A DNA stretch of 64,000 bases from Anaerolinea sp. (GCA_013822395.1 PNKK01000002.1:1-64000), one strand, 5' to 3'; numbered from the stretch's first letter, positions 10,201-19,827 are shown. Numbers and translations are program-made. The notes: generated by a model not told the origin, from the letters alone.

Positions 10201-11212
10201 CGAAGCGTCCCACGGTGTACGCCCGCGTGATCGCGACGCCCAGGATGATCACGGCGCCGCCGGCGAGCTGGGCCGGCTGGATCGGCTCGGACAGGAACGC
10301 GGCGCCCAGGAGCACCGCGATAAACGGGACGAGGAACTGGAGACCCGTGATCCGGGTGGGTCCCAGAAGGCGGATCCCATGGAAGACGACGACGTTCGCG
10401 ATTCCGGCCGGGATGAGCGTCGAGTACACGAAGCCCAGCCATGCTCCGCCGGACACCGTGCCCCAGTCCGTGCCGGCCGCCTGCACCAGACCGATCGGGG
10501 CGAGGACGAGACTGCCTCCGACCATCGCCCAGGCGGTCGTCCGAAGGGGTGAGTGGGACGCCAGGATCGGCGCCCCCCAGGACGTGTAGACGGCCCAGCA
10601 GACGGCCGCCAGGAGGGTCAGGGCATCGCCGACAAGCGATGCTCCCAGTCCGAGCCCGGGACCCCCGGCGACGACCACCCCGACCCCGACGAACGAGATC
10701 AGCGCCCCGATGAGCTTCCGGCGGGTCAGGGTATCGGAGCCCGCGACAGCCGCGAAGAGCGCCGTCAGGACCGGCGTGGCCGCGATCAGGAAGGCCGAGT
10801 CGCCGGCCGGGATCGACTGCAGCGCCGTGGGCCACAGGATCTGGTACAGCCCGAAGCCGATGGCCCCGAGCGCCATGATCTGCCCGGCCTCGCGGACGGG
10901 CATCCGGACCGAGCCCTCCCGCCAGCGGAGGACCAGGAGCAGGAGCGCCGCCGCCGCGGAGAACCGGAGGAACGCGAAGGCGATCGGAGGGATCTGCTGG
11001 TTGGCAGCCTTGACCACGATGAAGTTCGCCGCCCACGCGGCGACGACGAGCAGGACACCGAATTCGGCGACCCGGTGGCTGGACGCCCAACCACCGGCGC
11101 GGGCGACGCGAACGTCGACGCCCGCCGGATCTCGGACGGGCGTCTGGCTCGTGGGCTTCAGGTCAGCGACGCCCGTCGTCAGGCGAGCACGGGGCAAGGC
11201 GGCGACGAGCAC
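10169..11212 (-). CDS. EamA/DMT family permease
   Basis: Inner-membrane transporter of the drug/metabolite superfamily, probably an exporter of amino acids or other small metabolites. The 347-residue product has about ten hydrophobic helices in two EamA repeats (roughly residues 48-185 and 195-335). WAANFIVVKAA near 60 and LLGPTRITGLQFLVPFIAVLLG in the second half are typical. The N-terminal 45 residues are polar and may be overcalled, since no ribosome-binding site stands before GTG 11212. It precedes the HAD gene on the same strand, with the stop only about 70 nt from that start. The substrate cannot be predicted. Confidence 0.85.
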   Translation of the reverse strand: MLVAALPRARLTTGVADLKPTSQTPVRDPAGVDVRVARAGGWASSHRVAEFGVLLVVAAWAANFIVVKAANQQIPPIAFAFLRFSAAAALLLLVLRWREGSVRMPVREAGQIMALGAIGFGLYQILWPTALQSIPAGDSAFLIAATPVLTALFAAVAGSDTLTRRKLIGALISFVGVGVVVAGGPGLGLGASLVGDALTLLAAVCWAVYTSWGAPILASHSPLRTTAWAMVGGSLVLAPIGLVQAAGTDWGTVSGGAWLGFVYSTLIPAGIANVVVFHGIRLLGPTRITGLQFLVPFIAVLLGAAFLSEPIQPAQLAGGAVIILGVAITRAYTVGRFAGRLRAWWAP

Positions 11213-11323
11213 ACGAGCGTGGACCCTCCGAGGACCGAGGCGACGCTCCGCGAGCCATCGGTCCGAGGATGCGAGGGCGCGCAGGCGCCAACGCCGCCCC
11301 GGGCCGCATCACGACGGGCGTGA

Positions 11324-11479
11324 TCAGGCGCCTTCCTGATCGAGCTCGAGGGATTCCTCGTCCGCTTCCTCGGTCAACTTGAGCCAGACGAACAGTCCGG
11401 CGAGGACGATGAGCGGAATGATGATCAGGGCGCCGAGGGTGATCCCCAGCGCAACGGCGACGGTCTTGAGTGCACGCAT
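11324..11479 (-). CDS. 51-residue single-helix membrane protein
   Basis: A short gene running ATG 11479 to TGA at 11324-11326, with the strong ribosome-binding site AGGAGGTGCC 4 nt before the start. It encodes MRALKTVAVALGITLGALII, then IPLIVLAGLFVWLKL and an acidic tail (TEEADEESLELDQEGA). One long membrane helix with a basic N-terminus and an acidic C-terminus suggests a type II or tail-exposed small membrane protein. It lies 33 nt downstream of the tandem-domain protein at 11513-12043 on the same strand, possibly co-transcribed. No family is recognised. Confidence 0.75.
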   Translation of the reverse strand: MRALKTVAVALGITLGALIIIPLIVLAGLFVWLKLTEEADEESLELDQEGA

Positions 11480-11512
11480 CGAGGCACCTCCTGTGGTGGG
11501 TGGATCAGCGGC

Positions 11513-12043
11513 TCAGCTCCGGCCCGTTCCCGGCGATCCGGTCTCGGTGACGGGCGTGCGCAGGGCAGGGCCCTGAGCGACGAGCGTCGCGACATCGTCG
11601 CGGGTGAACTCGGCAAGCGTATGACGAGAGCCGCTCTGCGTCGCGTGATGCAGCCGGAGGACGAACGCCCCGTCCTGCTCGAAGAAGAAGATGTCCTTCG
11701 GGTGCTGCTCGTCGATGTACCTGCCGATCACGCGGAAGGCCTCCTCGTACCGGCCGGGGCTGGGGAGATCCTCCGGCGAGCCGTGGCCCCGCCGCGCGAC
11801 CGCCTCGTCCATGAAGCGCGCGATGTCCTCATCGGCGAAGGTCATCGTCTCCTTCTCGACTTGGCCGAGGGACTCAGACCAGGCGCTGGCCGACCCGCCG
11901 ACGTGGACGAGCGCCTGGACGATGAACCCATCGGGCACCTCGAGGAGGAGGACGTCCTTCACACCCCGCTGGTCGAGGTAGGCGCCGATCGAGCGCAGGA
12001 CCTCCTCGAAGTCCTGGCGGGGGCTGCCGTCGTAGATCCGCAT
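11513..12043 (-). CDS. hypothetical protein made of two tandem copies of one small domain
   Basis: 176 residues, soluble. The halves resemble each other. Residues 1-85 run FEEVLRSIGAYLDQRGVKDVLLLEVPDGFIVQALVHVG and then KETMTFADEDIARFM. Residues 95-165 run YEEAFRVIGRYIDEQHPKDIFFFEQDGAFVLRLHHA and then RHTLAEFTRDDVATLV. Each unit looks like helix, strand, strand, helix with the pattern (I/Y)GxYIDxxxxKDxxxxExxxxFVxxxxH. I do not recognise the family. Codon use and length support a real gene. It follows the ABC-2 permease by 40 nt and may belong to the end of that operon. Confidence 0.75.
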   Translation of the reverse strand: MRIYDGSPRQDFEEVLRSIGAYLDQRGVKDVLLLEVPDGFIVQALVHVGGSASAWSESLGQVEKETMTFADEDIARFMDEAVARRGHGSPEDLPSPGRYEEAFRVIGRYIDEQHPKDIFFFEQDGAFVLRLHHATQSGSRHTLAEFTRDDVATLVAQGPALRTPVTETGSPGTGRS

Positions 12044-12083
12044 CGCGTCTCCCTGGAGTCGGGCCGCCGCGCGCGACCGGCGC

Positions 12084-13040
12084 TCAGGAGCCCGTCGTCC
12101 GGTCGTACAGGCCGGCTCGTTTCGCCCGCCGGTCGCTGAGCCGGAAGACGGCCAGTGCCGCGAGTGTAGCGACGCCCCCCGTGGCCAGCAAGGCGATGAC
12201 GATCTCCGACCCGGTCGGACTCGGGTGACCGAGAAGCGCCGCGAAGAGGGAACCCGGGCCGCCGATCGAGTCGGGACCGCCTGGGAAGAGCGCCTCGCGG
12301 ACCCCGGCGATCCACCAGGTCAACGGCGCCAGGAGGCCGATCGCCTGGACCGGAGCCGGCAGGACGGCCAGCGGGAAGACCGCGCCGGTGACGAGGAAGA
12401 GCGCGCCGGCGAATGCCTCCGGGTAGCTCCACGACTCCTGTCGGGTCTGGATGCACACGCCGGCCATCAGCAGGCCCAGGGCGATGATCGCGCCGAGGCC
12501 GACGACGGACGAGGCGGCGAGGAGCGGCCAGTCCACGACGGCGACGTCGAACGGGACCCCCAGGGCGACGACGCCGACGACGAGCGTGATCACGACGCCG
12601 GCCAGCCCCACCACGAGCCGCGCAACCCCTCGCCCGATGAGGACGACGAGGAAGTCGCTCGGGCTGACGTAGATGTACTTCAGGACGCGGTAGCGCTCGC
12701 GGTCCTCCAGGATTGCCCAGGCGAGGCCAGCGATCCCGCTGATGACGAACGACCAGAGGGCGCTGCCGACGACGACGAACGGCCGGAATGACCGTCCGGC
12801 CGGGCCCCCGATCACTTCCAGCATCACGACGAGGATCAGCGCCGAGCTGACCGGCTTGGCGACCGAGTAGACGAAGAACAGGAACGGGTCCGTCCAGTTG
12901 GCCTCGAGCTGCCAGCCCAGGCGAGCCGAGACGGCGAAGGTCCGGAACGTGTCGGCGGGGCCGCGCCCTCGGGTCCGCGCGAGGTCGAAGATCGGGGCGG
13001 GCGCCGGGGGGTCCATCGCGGCCCGGGCGAGGGCGCTCAC
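12084..13040 (-). CDS. ABC-2 type transporter permease
   Basis: Membrane subunit of an ABC exporter, 318 residues with six hydrophobic helices (first near residues 50-72, last near 285-305). It has an ABC-2-type amphipathic segment between helices 2 and 3 (EDRERYRVLKYIYVSPSD) and the late TWWIAGVREALFPGG motif. It overlaps the neighbouring permease by 4 nt at 13037-13040. With that gene and the ATPase it forms a heteromeric exporter expressed from the psuK promoter or an internal one. The substrate is unknown. Confidence 0.88.
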   Translation of the reverse strand: MSALARAAMDPPAPAPIFDLARTRGRGPADTFRTFAVSARLGWQLEANWTDPFLFFVYSVAKPVSSALILVVMLEVIGGPAGRSFRPFVVVGSALWSFVISGIAGLAWAILEDRERYRVLKYIYVSPSDFLVVLIGRGVARLVVGLAGVVITLVVGVVALGVPFDVAVVDWPLLAASSVVGLGAIIALGLLMAGVCIQTRQESWSYPEAFAGALFLVTGAVFPLAVLPAPVQAIGLLAPLTWWIAGVREALFPGGPDSIGGPGSLFAALLGHPSPTGSEIVIALLATGGVATLAALAVFRLSDRRAKRAGLYDRTTGS

Positions 13041-13927
13041 TGCCAGCGCACCGAGAGCCGGCCGTCCCGACGGGCGCGGCGCTCCATCGCGATGAGCATC
13101 CAGCGAGCGGCGACGATCGACACGACCGTCATCGCGGCGAGGATCGCGACCTCGACCAGCGGCGGGGGCGTACCGGCCGGAAATGCAGCACCCGCGAAGG
13201 CCAGCTGGCGCATCGCGTCCAGGCCCGTGGCGAGCGGGATGAACGCCACGGACAGCGCCCCGAGAAAGCCGAGCCGCGCCACCGGGAAGTTCAGGCCGGA
13301 CACGAAGTAGACCGGCTCCGTGAACAGCTGGCCCATGTGCCAGGCTTCACGCCCCCACACGAGGAACAGGCTGGCGAGGACCATGCCGAGGCCGTACAGC
13401 GCCCCGAGCGTCAGCAGGAAGACCCCCAGCAGGAGCGCCCACTGATCCACGCTGAAGGTCACGCCGTACAGCGTCCCGGCGATCAGCAGGACCGTGGCCG
13501 CCCGCGTTGAGCTCATGACCATCCCGCCCACGGCCATCCCGAACAGGATCGACATGAAATGCATCGGGGCAGCGAAGTAGAGCTCGAGGTTGCCCTGGCT
13601 TTTCTCCCAGTACAGCTGGTTCGCCATCATCCAGATGACGTTCAGCCAGAACGCCGACAGGGCGCCGCCGAGGACCACGAAGCCTACGTACTGCTGCGGC
13701 GCATCGATCGCCCGGTAGACGAACACGAAGGCCGAGGTCGCGAGGAACGGCAGGAGGATCTCGAACAGCACCCACGACGGCTCGCGCAGCAGGCCCTTGA
13801 CGCGCGGATAGGCGCGTCCGCGGACCGACCGGAGATCGGTGAGCAGGACCTGCCGGCGGCTCCATCTCGCCGCCTCGCGCGGGCCGGTGCCCGCGCGCTC
13901 GAGGAAGCTCATCGTCGACGCGGCCAT
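13037..13927 (-). CDS. ABC-2 type transporter permease
   Basis: Second membrane subunit, 296 residues with six helices. The segment WEKSQGNLELYFAAPMHF between helices 2 and 3 corresponds to the ABC-2 coupling region, and LFTEPVYFVSGLNFPVARL lies before the last helices. ATG 13927 is chosen because it directly follows the ATPase stop (4-nt gap). The open frame upstream only overlaps the ATPase in another register. It is paired with the permease at 12084-13040. Confidence 0.88.
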   Translation of the reverse strand: MAASTMSFLERAGTGPREAARWSRRQVLLTDLRSVRGRAYPRVKGLLREPSWVLFEILLPFLATSAFVFVYRAIDAPQQYVGFVVLGGALSAFWLNVIWMMANQLYWEKSQGNLELYFAAPMHFMSILFGMAVGGMVMSSTRAATVLLIAGTLYGVTFSVDQWALLLGVFLLTLGALYGLGMVLASLFLVWGREAWHMGQLFTEPVYFVSGLNFPVARLGFLGALSVAFIPLATGLDAMRQLAFAGAAFPAGTPPPLVEVAILAAMTVVSIVAARWMLIAMERRARRDGRLSVRWQ

Positions 13928-13931
13928 GGGA

Positions 13932-14972
13932 TCAGCCGACTTCCTCCGTGGCCGGCACCATGGACGCGGCCTCGGAATCCTCGAAGCCGCGGCCCACGAG
14001 CTCGACGAAGACATCCTCGAGGGTGGGCTCGGACTTGCGCAGGCCCTGGATGCGCGAGCCGGTTTCGGCGAGCGCGCCGACGACCCGACCGAGCGCGCCG
14101 TCGTCCTCGAGGACGAGGTTCATCACGACGACCTGGCGGCCGACGGAATCGGCGACATCGGCCGCCGCGCTCGCGCTGACGACGCCCGGCAGCCGAGCGA
14201 GGGCGCCGGCGCCGCCGTCCAGCCTGTCCAGCTCGATCCGGAAGATGGACTCGCGCTGGACCCGCTTCTTGAGCTCGGTCGGCGAGCCGATGGCCAGGAT
14301 CCGGCCACGGTCGACGATCGCGATCCGGTCGCACAGCTCGTCCGCCTCGGCCATGTAATGGGTGGTGAGGAGGATCGTCCGGCCCGGGACCGCGCGCTGC
14401 CACTCCACGATGAGCTCGCGCAGGGAGCGGGCAGCCGAGACGTCCAGGCCGAGCGTCGGCTCGTCCAGGAAGAGGATCCACGGGTCGTTGAGGAGGCCGC
14501 GCGCCAGGTTCATCTTCTGGCGCTGGCCGGTGGACAGGGTGCTCACGCGCTGGAGCCGTTGCTCGGCCAGCCCGACGGCCTCGACGAGCTCATCGACCCG
14601 GCGCCAGCCCTCTCCTCCGGCGAGACCGTAGAACTGGGTGAACATCCAGAGCTGCTCGCGGACGGTCAGGATCCCGTAGCCCGACTGCTCACCGCCGGCG
14701 ACCATGTTCATGATCCGGCGGATCTGCTTCGTCTCCCGCTCGACGTCGAAGCCGAAGACACGGGCGGTCCCGGACGATGGCAGGAGGAGCGTCGTCAGGA
14801 TCTTGATGAGCGTCGTCTTGCCGGCGCCGTTGGGGCCCAGCAGGCCGAAGAGCTCACCCGGCGGCACCTCGAGATCCACCCCGTCGAGGGCAACGATGGG
14901 CTGGGGCCTGGCGGCGTAGACCCGGCGGACGGCGCGGGTCTCGATGGCCAACGGCAGGATCGCGCCGGGCAC
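13932..14972 (-). CDS. ABC exporter ATPase (DrrA/CcmA-type)
   Basis: Nucleotide-binding subunit of 346 residues. Walker A is LLGPNGAGKTTLIK, with a Q-loop segment GGEQSGYGILTVREQ. The signature is LSTGQRQKMNLARGLL, LSTGQ being the usual variant in ABC-2 exporters. Walker B is WILFLDEPTLGLD and the switch His is in LLTTHYMAEADELCDRI. A C-terminal regulatory domain of about 80 residues follows. GTG 14972 lies 7 nt past the psuG stop. The longer frame overlapping psuG is a shadow. Operon order is psuK, psuG, ATPase, permease, permease. Confidence 0.92.
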   Translation of the reverse strand: MPGAILPLAIETRAVRRVYAARPQPIVALDGVDLEVPPGELFGLLGPNGAGKTTLIKILTTLLLPSSGTARVFGFDVERETKQIRRIMNMVAGGEQSGYGILTVREQLWMFTQFYGLAGGEGWRRVDELVEAVGLAEQRLQRVSTLSTGQRQKMNLARGLLNDPWILFLDEPTLGLDVSAARSLRELIVEWQRAVPGRTILLTTHYMAEADELCDRIAIVDRGRILAIGSPTELKKRVQRESIFRIELDRLDGGAGALARLPGVVSASAAADVADSVGRQVVVMNLVLEDDGALGRVVGALAETGSRIQGLRKSEPTLEDVFVELVGRGFEDSEAASMVPATEEVG

Positions 14973-14979
14973 TGCGGCC

Positions 14980-15951
14980 TCAGGTACGCCCGGGCGGCAC
15001 CGCCGCCGACAGCCGCGCCGCAATCTGCCCGGCGACGCGGGCGTCGTTGACGATGAGCGCTGTATTCGCGCGGACGGAGGCGCCGTCGGTGATCTCGGCG
15101 ATCCGGGCAAGCAGCCACGGTGTAAGCGCCGGGCCGTTGATGCCGGTCTCCTCCGCCTCGCGGGCCGCCTGCTCGGCGACGCGCCGCGCGACGTCGTCGG
15201 GGAGCGCCGCATTCGCAGGCACCGGCACGCAGACGACGATCGCGCTCCCGAGGCCGAGCGCGAGATGGGCGGCGGCGAGGTCGGCGGCCGCGGGGACGTC
15301 CGGGACGCTCCAGGGCGCCTTGATCCCCGACGATCGGGCCGTGAACCCGGGGAGATCCTCCTGGCCCACGGCCACAACCGGCACGCCGCGGGTCTCGAGG
15401 ACCTCGAGCGTGGCGTGGACGTCGAGGATCGCCTTCGGGCCGGCGCACACGACGATCATCGGTGTCCTGGCGAGCTCCTCGAGATCGGATGAGATGTCGA
15501 AGGTCGGACGCTCCGTCGCTCCCGGGCCGCCGAGCGCGCCTCGGTGGACGCCGCCGATCCCCCCGGTCGCGAAGAGCTTGATCCCGGCCGCGTGGGCGGC
15601 GATCATCGTCGCCGAGACCGTGGTGGCGGACCAGCCGCCGCGCGTCAGCGCGGCCACGAGGCTGGGGCGTGCGGCCTTCAGGACGCTCCCCGACGGCGCC
15701 GTGGCGAGCACCTCGAGCTCGGCATCGTCCAGGCCCACGAGCAGGCGACCGTCGCGGATCGCGACGGTCGCCGGCACGGCACCGGATTCGCGGACGGCCG
15801 CCTCGGACGCCCGGGCCACCTCGACGTTGGCCGGGTACGGCAGGCCGTGGCTGATGAGGGTGGACTCGAGCGCCACGACGGGCCGGCCGGCCGCCAGCGC
15901 GGCGGTGACCACCGGGTGGATCGAAAGTCGGTCGCGAAGGGATCCGGTCAT
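14980..15951 (-). CDS. psuG: pseudouridine-5'-phosphate glycosidase
   Basis: Cleaves the C-C glycosidic bond of pseudouridine 5'-phosphate to uracil and ribose 5-phosphate. The 323-residue product has the IndA/PsuG hallmarks VVALESTLISHGLPYP (26-41), TVSATMIAAHAAGIKLFATGGIGGVHRG with the lysine in the active-site loop, ISSDLEELARTPMIVVCAGPKAILD, and a late LLARIAEIT(D)GASVRANTALIVNDA segment. The start overlaps the psuK stop by 4 nt (ATGA), so the kinase and glycosidase are translationally coupled, as expected for pseudouridine breakdown. Confidence 0.95.
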   Translation of the reverse strand: MTGSLRDRLSIHPVVTAALAAGRPVVALESTLISHGLPYPANVEVARASEAAVRESGAVPATVAIRDGRLLVGLDDAELEVLATAPSGSVLKAARPSLVAALTRGGWSATTVSATMIAAHAAGIKLFATGGIGGVHRGALGGPGATERPTFDISSDLEELARTPMIVVCAGPKAILDVHATLEVLETRGVPVVAVGQEDLPGFTARSSGIKAPWSVPDVPAAADLAAAHLALGLGSAIVVCVPVPANAALPDDVARRVAEQAAREAEETGINGPALTPWLLARIAEITDGASVRANTALIVNDARVAGQIAARLSAAVPPGRT

Positions 15952-16886
15952 CCGGGCGGGAGCTCCTGCTTGATCATGGTGAGCTGGCGGGCGGCGGCTC
16001 GATGACCGGCCACCGTGGCGCGGTGGAGAGCGTCGGGGACCGTCCGGCCGGCGGCGCGGGCAGTCAGCCAGCCGGCAAGGAATCCCGCCGAGAAGGCATC
16101 CCCCGCCCCGGTCGTGTCCGCGGCCGTCACCTGGGCCGTGGCCACGTCGAACCGGAGGATGTTGCCGTCGACCTCGCGCGCGACCACACGCGCACCTCGC
16201 GCCCCACGCTTGATCACCACGATCGAGGCATGCTCGATCATCCCGTCAGCGGCGTACCGGCCGAGGAAGGCCTGGGCCTCCGTCTCGGTCGCGAAGAGAA
16301 TGTCCGGCGCGATGGACGCGATGAGGTCGCGGGCGGCGCGGCGGCCCTCGGCGAGGAGCGGCCCGATCGACGACAGGTCGCTGGAGACCCGAGCGCCCTG
16401 CGCCCGGGCGTGGGCCACCGCGGTACGAGCCGTCGCCGCGATCGGTTCACCCATGAAGGAGTAGGCGGGCACGTGGATCAGCTCCAGACCGGCAAACCAC
16501 TCCGGGCGGAGGTGATCCGGCGCGAGCTCGAGCGCCGCGCGCCGGTCTGCGACGAAGGAGCGCTCGCCGGTCGCCGCCACGATCACGCCGATCCGGCCCG
16601 TTCGCTGTCCGGCGATCCGCGCGGCGCGGACGCGGACGCCATCACGACCGACCTGCTCCACCAGGGACCGGCCCGCCCCATCCCGCCCGACGGCACAGAC
16701 GAGCTGCGTGTCCACGCCGAGGCGCGCCAGCCAGCGGGCGGTGTTCGCGGCCGAGCCGCCCTGGCGAATCCCCACCGTGCCCGGCACGTCCGTCCCGGTC
16801 TCGATCGGTCGGGCCGGGGCGAGGACGACGTCGAGGACCAGGTCGCCCAGGACGAGCGCACGGGGCTTTGGAATCGAAGGGGCCAC
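15948..16886 (-). CDS. psuK: PfkB-family kinase, probable pseudouridine kinase
   Basis: Likely phosphorylates pseudouridine at 5'-OH to feed PsuG. 312 residues: the ribokinase N-terminal GGSAANTARWLARLG motif, then the PfkB signature 2 DTTGAGDAFSAGF near residue 250 with the catalytic Asp. GTG 16886 is preferred over more distal ATGs because TACCAT lies exactly 7 nt upstream (leaderless arrangement) and the length then matches the family. The psuG partner is directly downstream. The sequence alone would also allow another sugar kinase, but the neighbour makes pseudouridine the best call. Confidence 0.85.
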   Translation of the reverse strand: MAPSIPKPRALVLGDLVLDVVLAPARPIETGTDVPGTVGIRQGGSAANTARWLARLGVDTQLVCAVGRDGAGRSLVEQVGRDGVRVRAARIAGQRTGRIGVIVAATGERSFVADRRAALELAPDHLRPEWFAGLELIHVPAYSFMGEPIAATARTAVAHARAQGARVSSDLSSIGPLLAEGRRAARDLIASIAPDILFATETEAQAFLGRYAADGMIEHASIVVIKRGARGARVVAREVDGNILRFDVATAQVTAADTTGAGDAFSAGFLAGWLTARAAGRTVPDALHRATVAGHRAAARQLTMIKQELPPG

Positions 16887-16899
16887 GGATGGGATGGTA
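16887..16899 (-). promoter_or_regulatory. leaderless promoter of psuK
   Basis: TACCAT at 16899-16894 on the minus strand is followed by 7 nt and then GTG 16886. A -10 hexamer this close puts the transcript start at the initiation codon. The same hexamer and spacing occur at citrate synthase. Confidence 0.55.
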
Positions 16900-17041
16900 T
16901 CGAGGTCGCGGCCGCCCGGCATCGTTCCGATTTGCGCTCCGGTCGACACCTCCATTCGTGATGCGCGTGACCGCCTCAACCATGCGGAGCTGAGCCGCCG
17001 GATCTCATGGAGCCCTTCTCATGGGGCACGGCCAGCGTTGA

Positions 17042-17053
17042 TACGATCCCCCG
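17042..17053 (+). promoter_or_regulatory. leaderless promoter of tkt
   Basis: TACGAT at 17042-17047 is followed by 6 nt and then ATG 17054. There is no Shine-Dalgarno sequence. The transcript is expected to begin at or within a base of the start codon. Confidence 0.55.
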
Positions 17054-19132
17054 ATGACCGACCTCACGCCCGACCTCGAGCGCCTCGCGATCAACACCAT
17101 CCGCACGCTGTCGATCGACGGCGTCCAGAAGGCGAGCTCCGGGCACCCGGGCGCCCCGATGGGTGCGGCGACGATGGCCTACACGCTGTGGACGCGGTTT
17201 CTCCGCCACAGCCCCACGAACCCGGCCTGGCCGGATCGCGACCGGTTCGTCCTGTCGGCGGGGCATGCCTCGATGCTCCTCTACTCCCTCCTGCACCTGA
17301 CGGGCTACGACGTCACGCTCGACGACCTGATGGCGTTCCGGCAGTGGGGCTCGCGGACGCCCGGGCATCCGGAATACGGGCTAACGCCCGGCGTCGAAGC
17401 GACGACCGGTCCCCTCGGGCAGGGCTTCACAAACGCGGTCGGGATGGCGATCGCCGAACGCCGGCTCGCTCACGAGCTCAACCGGCCGGGTCACGAGATC
17501 GTGGACCACCGGACGTACGTGCTCGCGAGCGACGGCGACCTCCAGGAGGGCATCGCGTCCGAGGCCGCCAGCCTCGCCGGCCACCTCCGGCTCGGCAAGC
17601 TCATCGTCCTCTACGACGACAACCACATCCAGCTCGATGGTCCGACGAATATGGCTTGGTCGGAGGACGTCCCGGCCCGGTTCGATGCCTACGGTTGGCA
17701 GGCGCAGCGTGTGGAGGACGGCAACGACGTCGGGGCCATTGCCGCCGCGATCGAGGCCGCCCGGGCCGATTCCCGGCCGTCGCTCATCGCCGTCCGGACG
17801 CACATCGGCTTCGGCAGCCCCAACAAGCAGGACAGCCAGAAGGCCCATGGCGCGCCGCTCGGCGAGGACGAGGTTCGGCTGACCAAGCAGGCATATGGCT
17901 GGGACCCCGACGCCCGGTTCCTCGTCCCGGACGCGGCGCGTGAGCTGTTCCGCGCGGCGGTGCCCGCGGGTCGGCGGCTCGTCGCCGACTGGGAGGCCCG
18001 GCTGGATCGCTACGCGGCGGCCTTCCCGGCGGAGGCCGCGGAGCTCCGGCGCCGCCTGGCGGACGACCTCCGCCCGGGCTGGGACGCGGGCCTGAAGACC
18101 TACGCCGTCGGCGAGGACTTCGCCACGCGCCAGGCGAGTCAGCAGGCCATTGCGGCGCTCGCCGAGTCCGTGCCGGAGCTGTTCGGCGGCGCGGCGGACC
18201 TCTCGGAGTCCAACCTCACGGACATCAAGGGCGCCGGCGACTTCGAAGCAGGGGAACCGGGACGAAACCTCCGGTTCGGGGTCCGGGAGCACGCAATGGG
18301 CGGGGTCGCGAACGGGATCGCCTATCACGGCGGGCTCATCCCGTACGCGGCCACGTTCCTGACGTTCAGCGACTACATGCGTGGGTCGGTCCGGCTGGCC
18401 GCCCTGTCCGGGCTCCACGTCATCTACGTCTGGACCCACGATTCCGTGGGGCTCGGGGAGGACGGGCCCACCCACCAACCCGTCGAGCACTACGCGGCGC
18501 TCCGGGCGATCCCCAACCTGTGGTTCGTCCGGCCGGGCGACGCCAACGAGGCGACGGCGGCGTGGGCGCTCGCCGTGGAGCGACGCGACGGACCGGTCGC
18601 GCTGTCGCTGACCAGGCAGAAGCTCCCCACGCTCGCGGGCACGGCCGAGCTGGCCCGCGAAGGCGTCCGACGCGGCGGCTACGTCCTGCGGCAGGCATCG
18701 TCCGAGGCCGCGGGCGGGGCACCCGCGGTGATCCTCGTCGCGACGGGCTCCGAGCTGCAGCTCGCGATGGGCGCGGCCGAGGCCCTCGAGGCGGAAGGGA
18801 CGCCGGCGCGGGTCGTCTCGCTCCCCTGCTGGGAGCGCTTCGAGGCCCAGGACATCGAGTACCGCGAGTCGGTCCTGCCGGCGAGCGTGCGGGCGCGGGT
18901 CAGCGTCGAGGCGGGCGTCGCCCTCGGTTGGGAGCGTTACGCCGGCGACGCCGGCGCGATCATCGGCCTCGATCACTTCGGGGCGTCGGCGCCGGCGGGT
19001 ACGATCTTCGAGCACCTCGGCTTCACGGTCGAGCGGGTCGCCGCGGTGGGCCGTGGCGTCGTCCGGGACGGGCTGCACGGGCGGATCCCGACGGTCGACG
19101 ACGGTCATCCCGGACGGGTGGCGGGTGGGTAG
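17054..19132 (+). CDS. tkt: transketolase
   Basis: Thiamine-diphosphate enzyme moving two-carbon ketol units in the pentose phosphate pathway. 692 residues, full length. The substrate-binding His is in [10 protein letters not shown], with [16 protein letters not shown] and the ThDP motif DGDLQEGI through DDNHIQ. The pyrimidine domain has [13 protein letters not shown] (catalytic Glu) and [13 protein letters not shown], with [18 protein letters not shown] also intact. The C-terminal domain ends with an [20 protein letters not shown] segment. The start is leaderless. Its neighbour rpiB acts on the same pentose phosphate pool. Confidence 0.98.
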   Translation: MTDLTPDLERLAINTIRTLSIDGVQKASSGHPGAPMGAATMAYTLWTRFLRHSPTNPAWPDRDRFVLSAGHASMLLYSLLHLTGYDVTLDDLMAFRQWGSRTPGHPEYGLTPGVEATTGPLGQGFTNAVGMAIAERRLAHELNRPGHEIVDHRTYVLASDGDLQEGIASEAASLAGHLRLGKLIVLYDDNHIQLDGPTNMAWSEDVPARFDAYGWQAQRVEDGNDVGAIAAAIEAARADSRPSLIAVRTHIGFGSPNKQDSQKAHGAPLGEDEVRLTKQAYGWDPDARFLVPDAARELFRAAVPAGRRLVADWEARLDRYAAAFPAEAAELRRRLADDLRPGWDAGLKTYAVGEDFATRQASQQAIAALAESVPELFGGAADLSESNLTDIKGAGDFEAGEPGRNLRFGVREHAMGGVANGIAYHGGLIPYAATFLTFSDYMRGSVRLAALSGLHVIYVWTHDSVGLGEDGPTHQPVEHYAALRAIPNLWFVRPGDANEATAAWALAVERRDGPVALSLTRQKLPTLAGTAELAREGVRRGGYVLRQASSEAAGGAPAVILVATGSELQLAMGAAEALEAEGTPARVVSLPCWERFEAQDIEYRESVLPASVRARVSVEAGVALGWERYAGDAGAIIGLDHFGASAPAGTIFEHLGFTVERVAAVGRGVVRDGLHGRIPTVDDGHPGRVAGG

Positions 19133-19365
19133 CCGACCCTCGAGCCCGGCGAGGCAGGCGTCGTCCGGCACGGCGTGCAGTGACCGCGGAAACGCGCGCG
19201 CCCATCGCGTCACGGGCCCTTGTCGCCGGGAGCGACGGGGCCCTATCCTTGACTCGCGATGACGAAAGCAAAGCGAAGGTTCTCGGAGCGGATCGCGTCA
19301 TCACCGCCGATGCCGGCTGGCCACCACTCGAGCTGCCGGTGCATGTCCTGGGGGGAACCTGTCCG

Positions 19366-19821
19366 ATGCGCGTCGCCTTCGCCGCCGATCACGCTGGTGC
19401 CGCCCTCAAGGACGAGCTCATGGAACGTCTCGGGCGGGCCGCACCGGCCCACGAGTGGATCGACCTCGGCGGGGATGGGTCCGATCCGACCGACGACTAC
19501 CCGGACTTCGCCCGGCGCCTGGGCCACGCGATCCGCGACGGTGAGGCGGACCGCGGAATCCTGATCTGCGGTTCGGGGGTCGGCGCATCGGTGGCGGCCA
19601 ACAAGATCCGGGGGATCCGCGCCGCCGTCTGCCACGACACCTACTCGGCCCACCAGGGTGTCGAGCACGACGACATGAACGTCCTGACGCTCGGTGCCCG
19701 GGTCATCGGCCCCGAGCCGGCCTACGAGGCCACGCTCGCCTTCCTCGGCGCCTCCTTCTCCGGCGAGCCGCGCCACGTGCGCCGCTTGGCCAAGGTCTTG
19801 GCGATCGAGGCCGAAGGCTGA
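19366..19821 (+). CDS. rpiB: ribose-5-phosphate isomerase B
   Basis: Interconverts ribose 5-phosphate and ribulose 5-phosphate. 151 residues, the normal RpiB/LacAB size. [15 protein letters not shown] at the N-terminus, [13 protein letters not shown], the anion-loop [17 protein letters not shown] (catalytic Cys), [26 protein letters not shown] and LGARVIG are all present. ATG 19366 gives the family N-terminus [11 protein letters not shown]. The frame is also open upstream to a TTG at 19249, just where a TATCCT -10-like hexamer lies (19244-19249), so an extended N-terminus cannot be excluded. The 233-bp gap after tkt holds nothing else. Confidence 0.95.
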   Translation: MRVAFAADHAGAALKDELMERLGRAAPAHEWIDLGGDGSDPTDDYPDFARRLGHAIRDGEADRGILICGSGVGASVAANKIRGIRAAVCHDTYSAHQGVEHDDMNVLTLGARVIGPEPAYEATLAFLGASFSGEPRHVRRLAKVLAIEAEG

Positions 19822-19827
19822 GTGCCA

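Noticed and set aside
17381..19213. A 610-codon minus-strand open frame, and a similar one at 20927-22567
   Set aside because: Both mirror highly conserved genes (tkt, pgi) in the opposite strand and have no motifs of their own.
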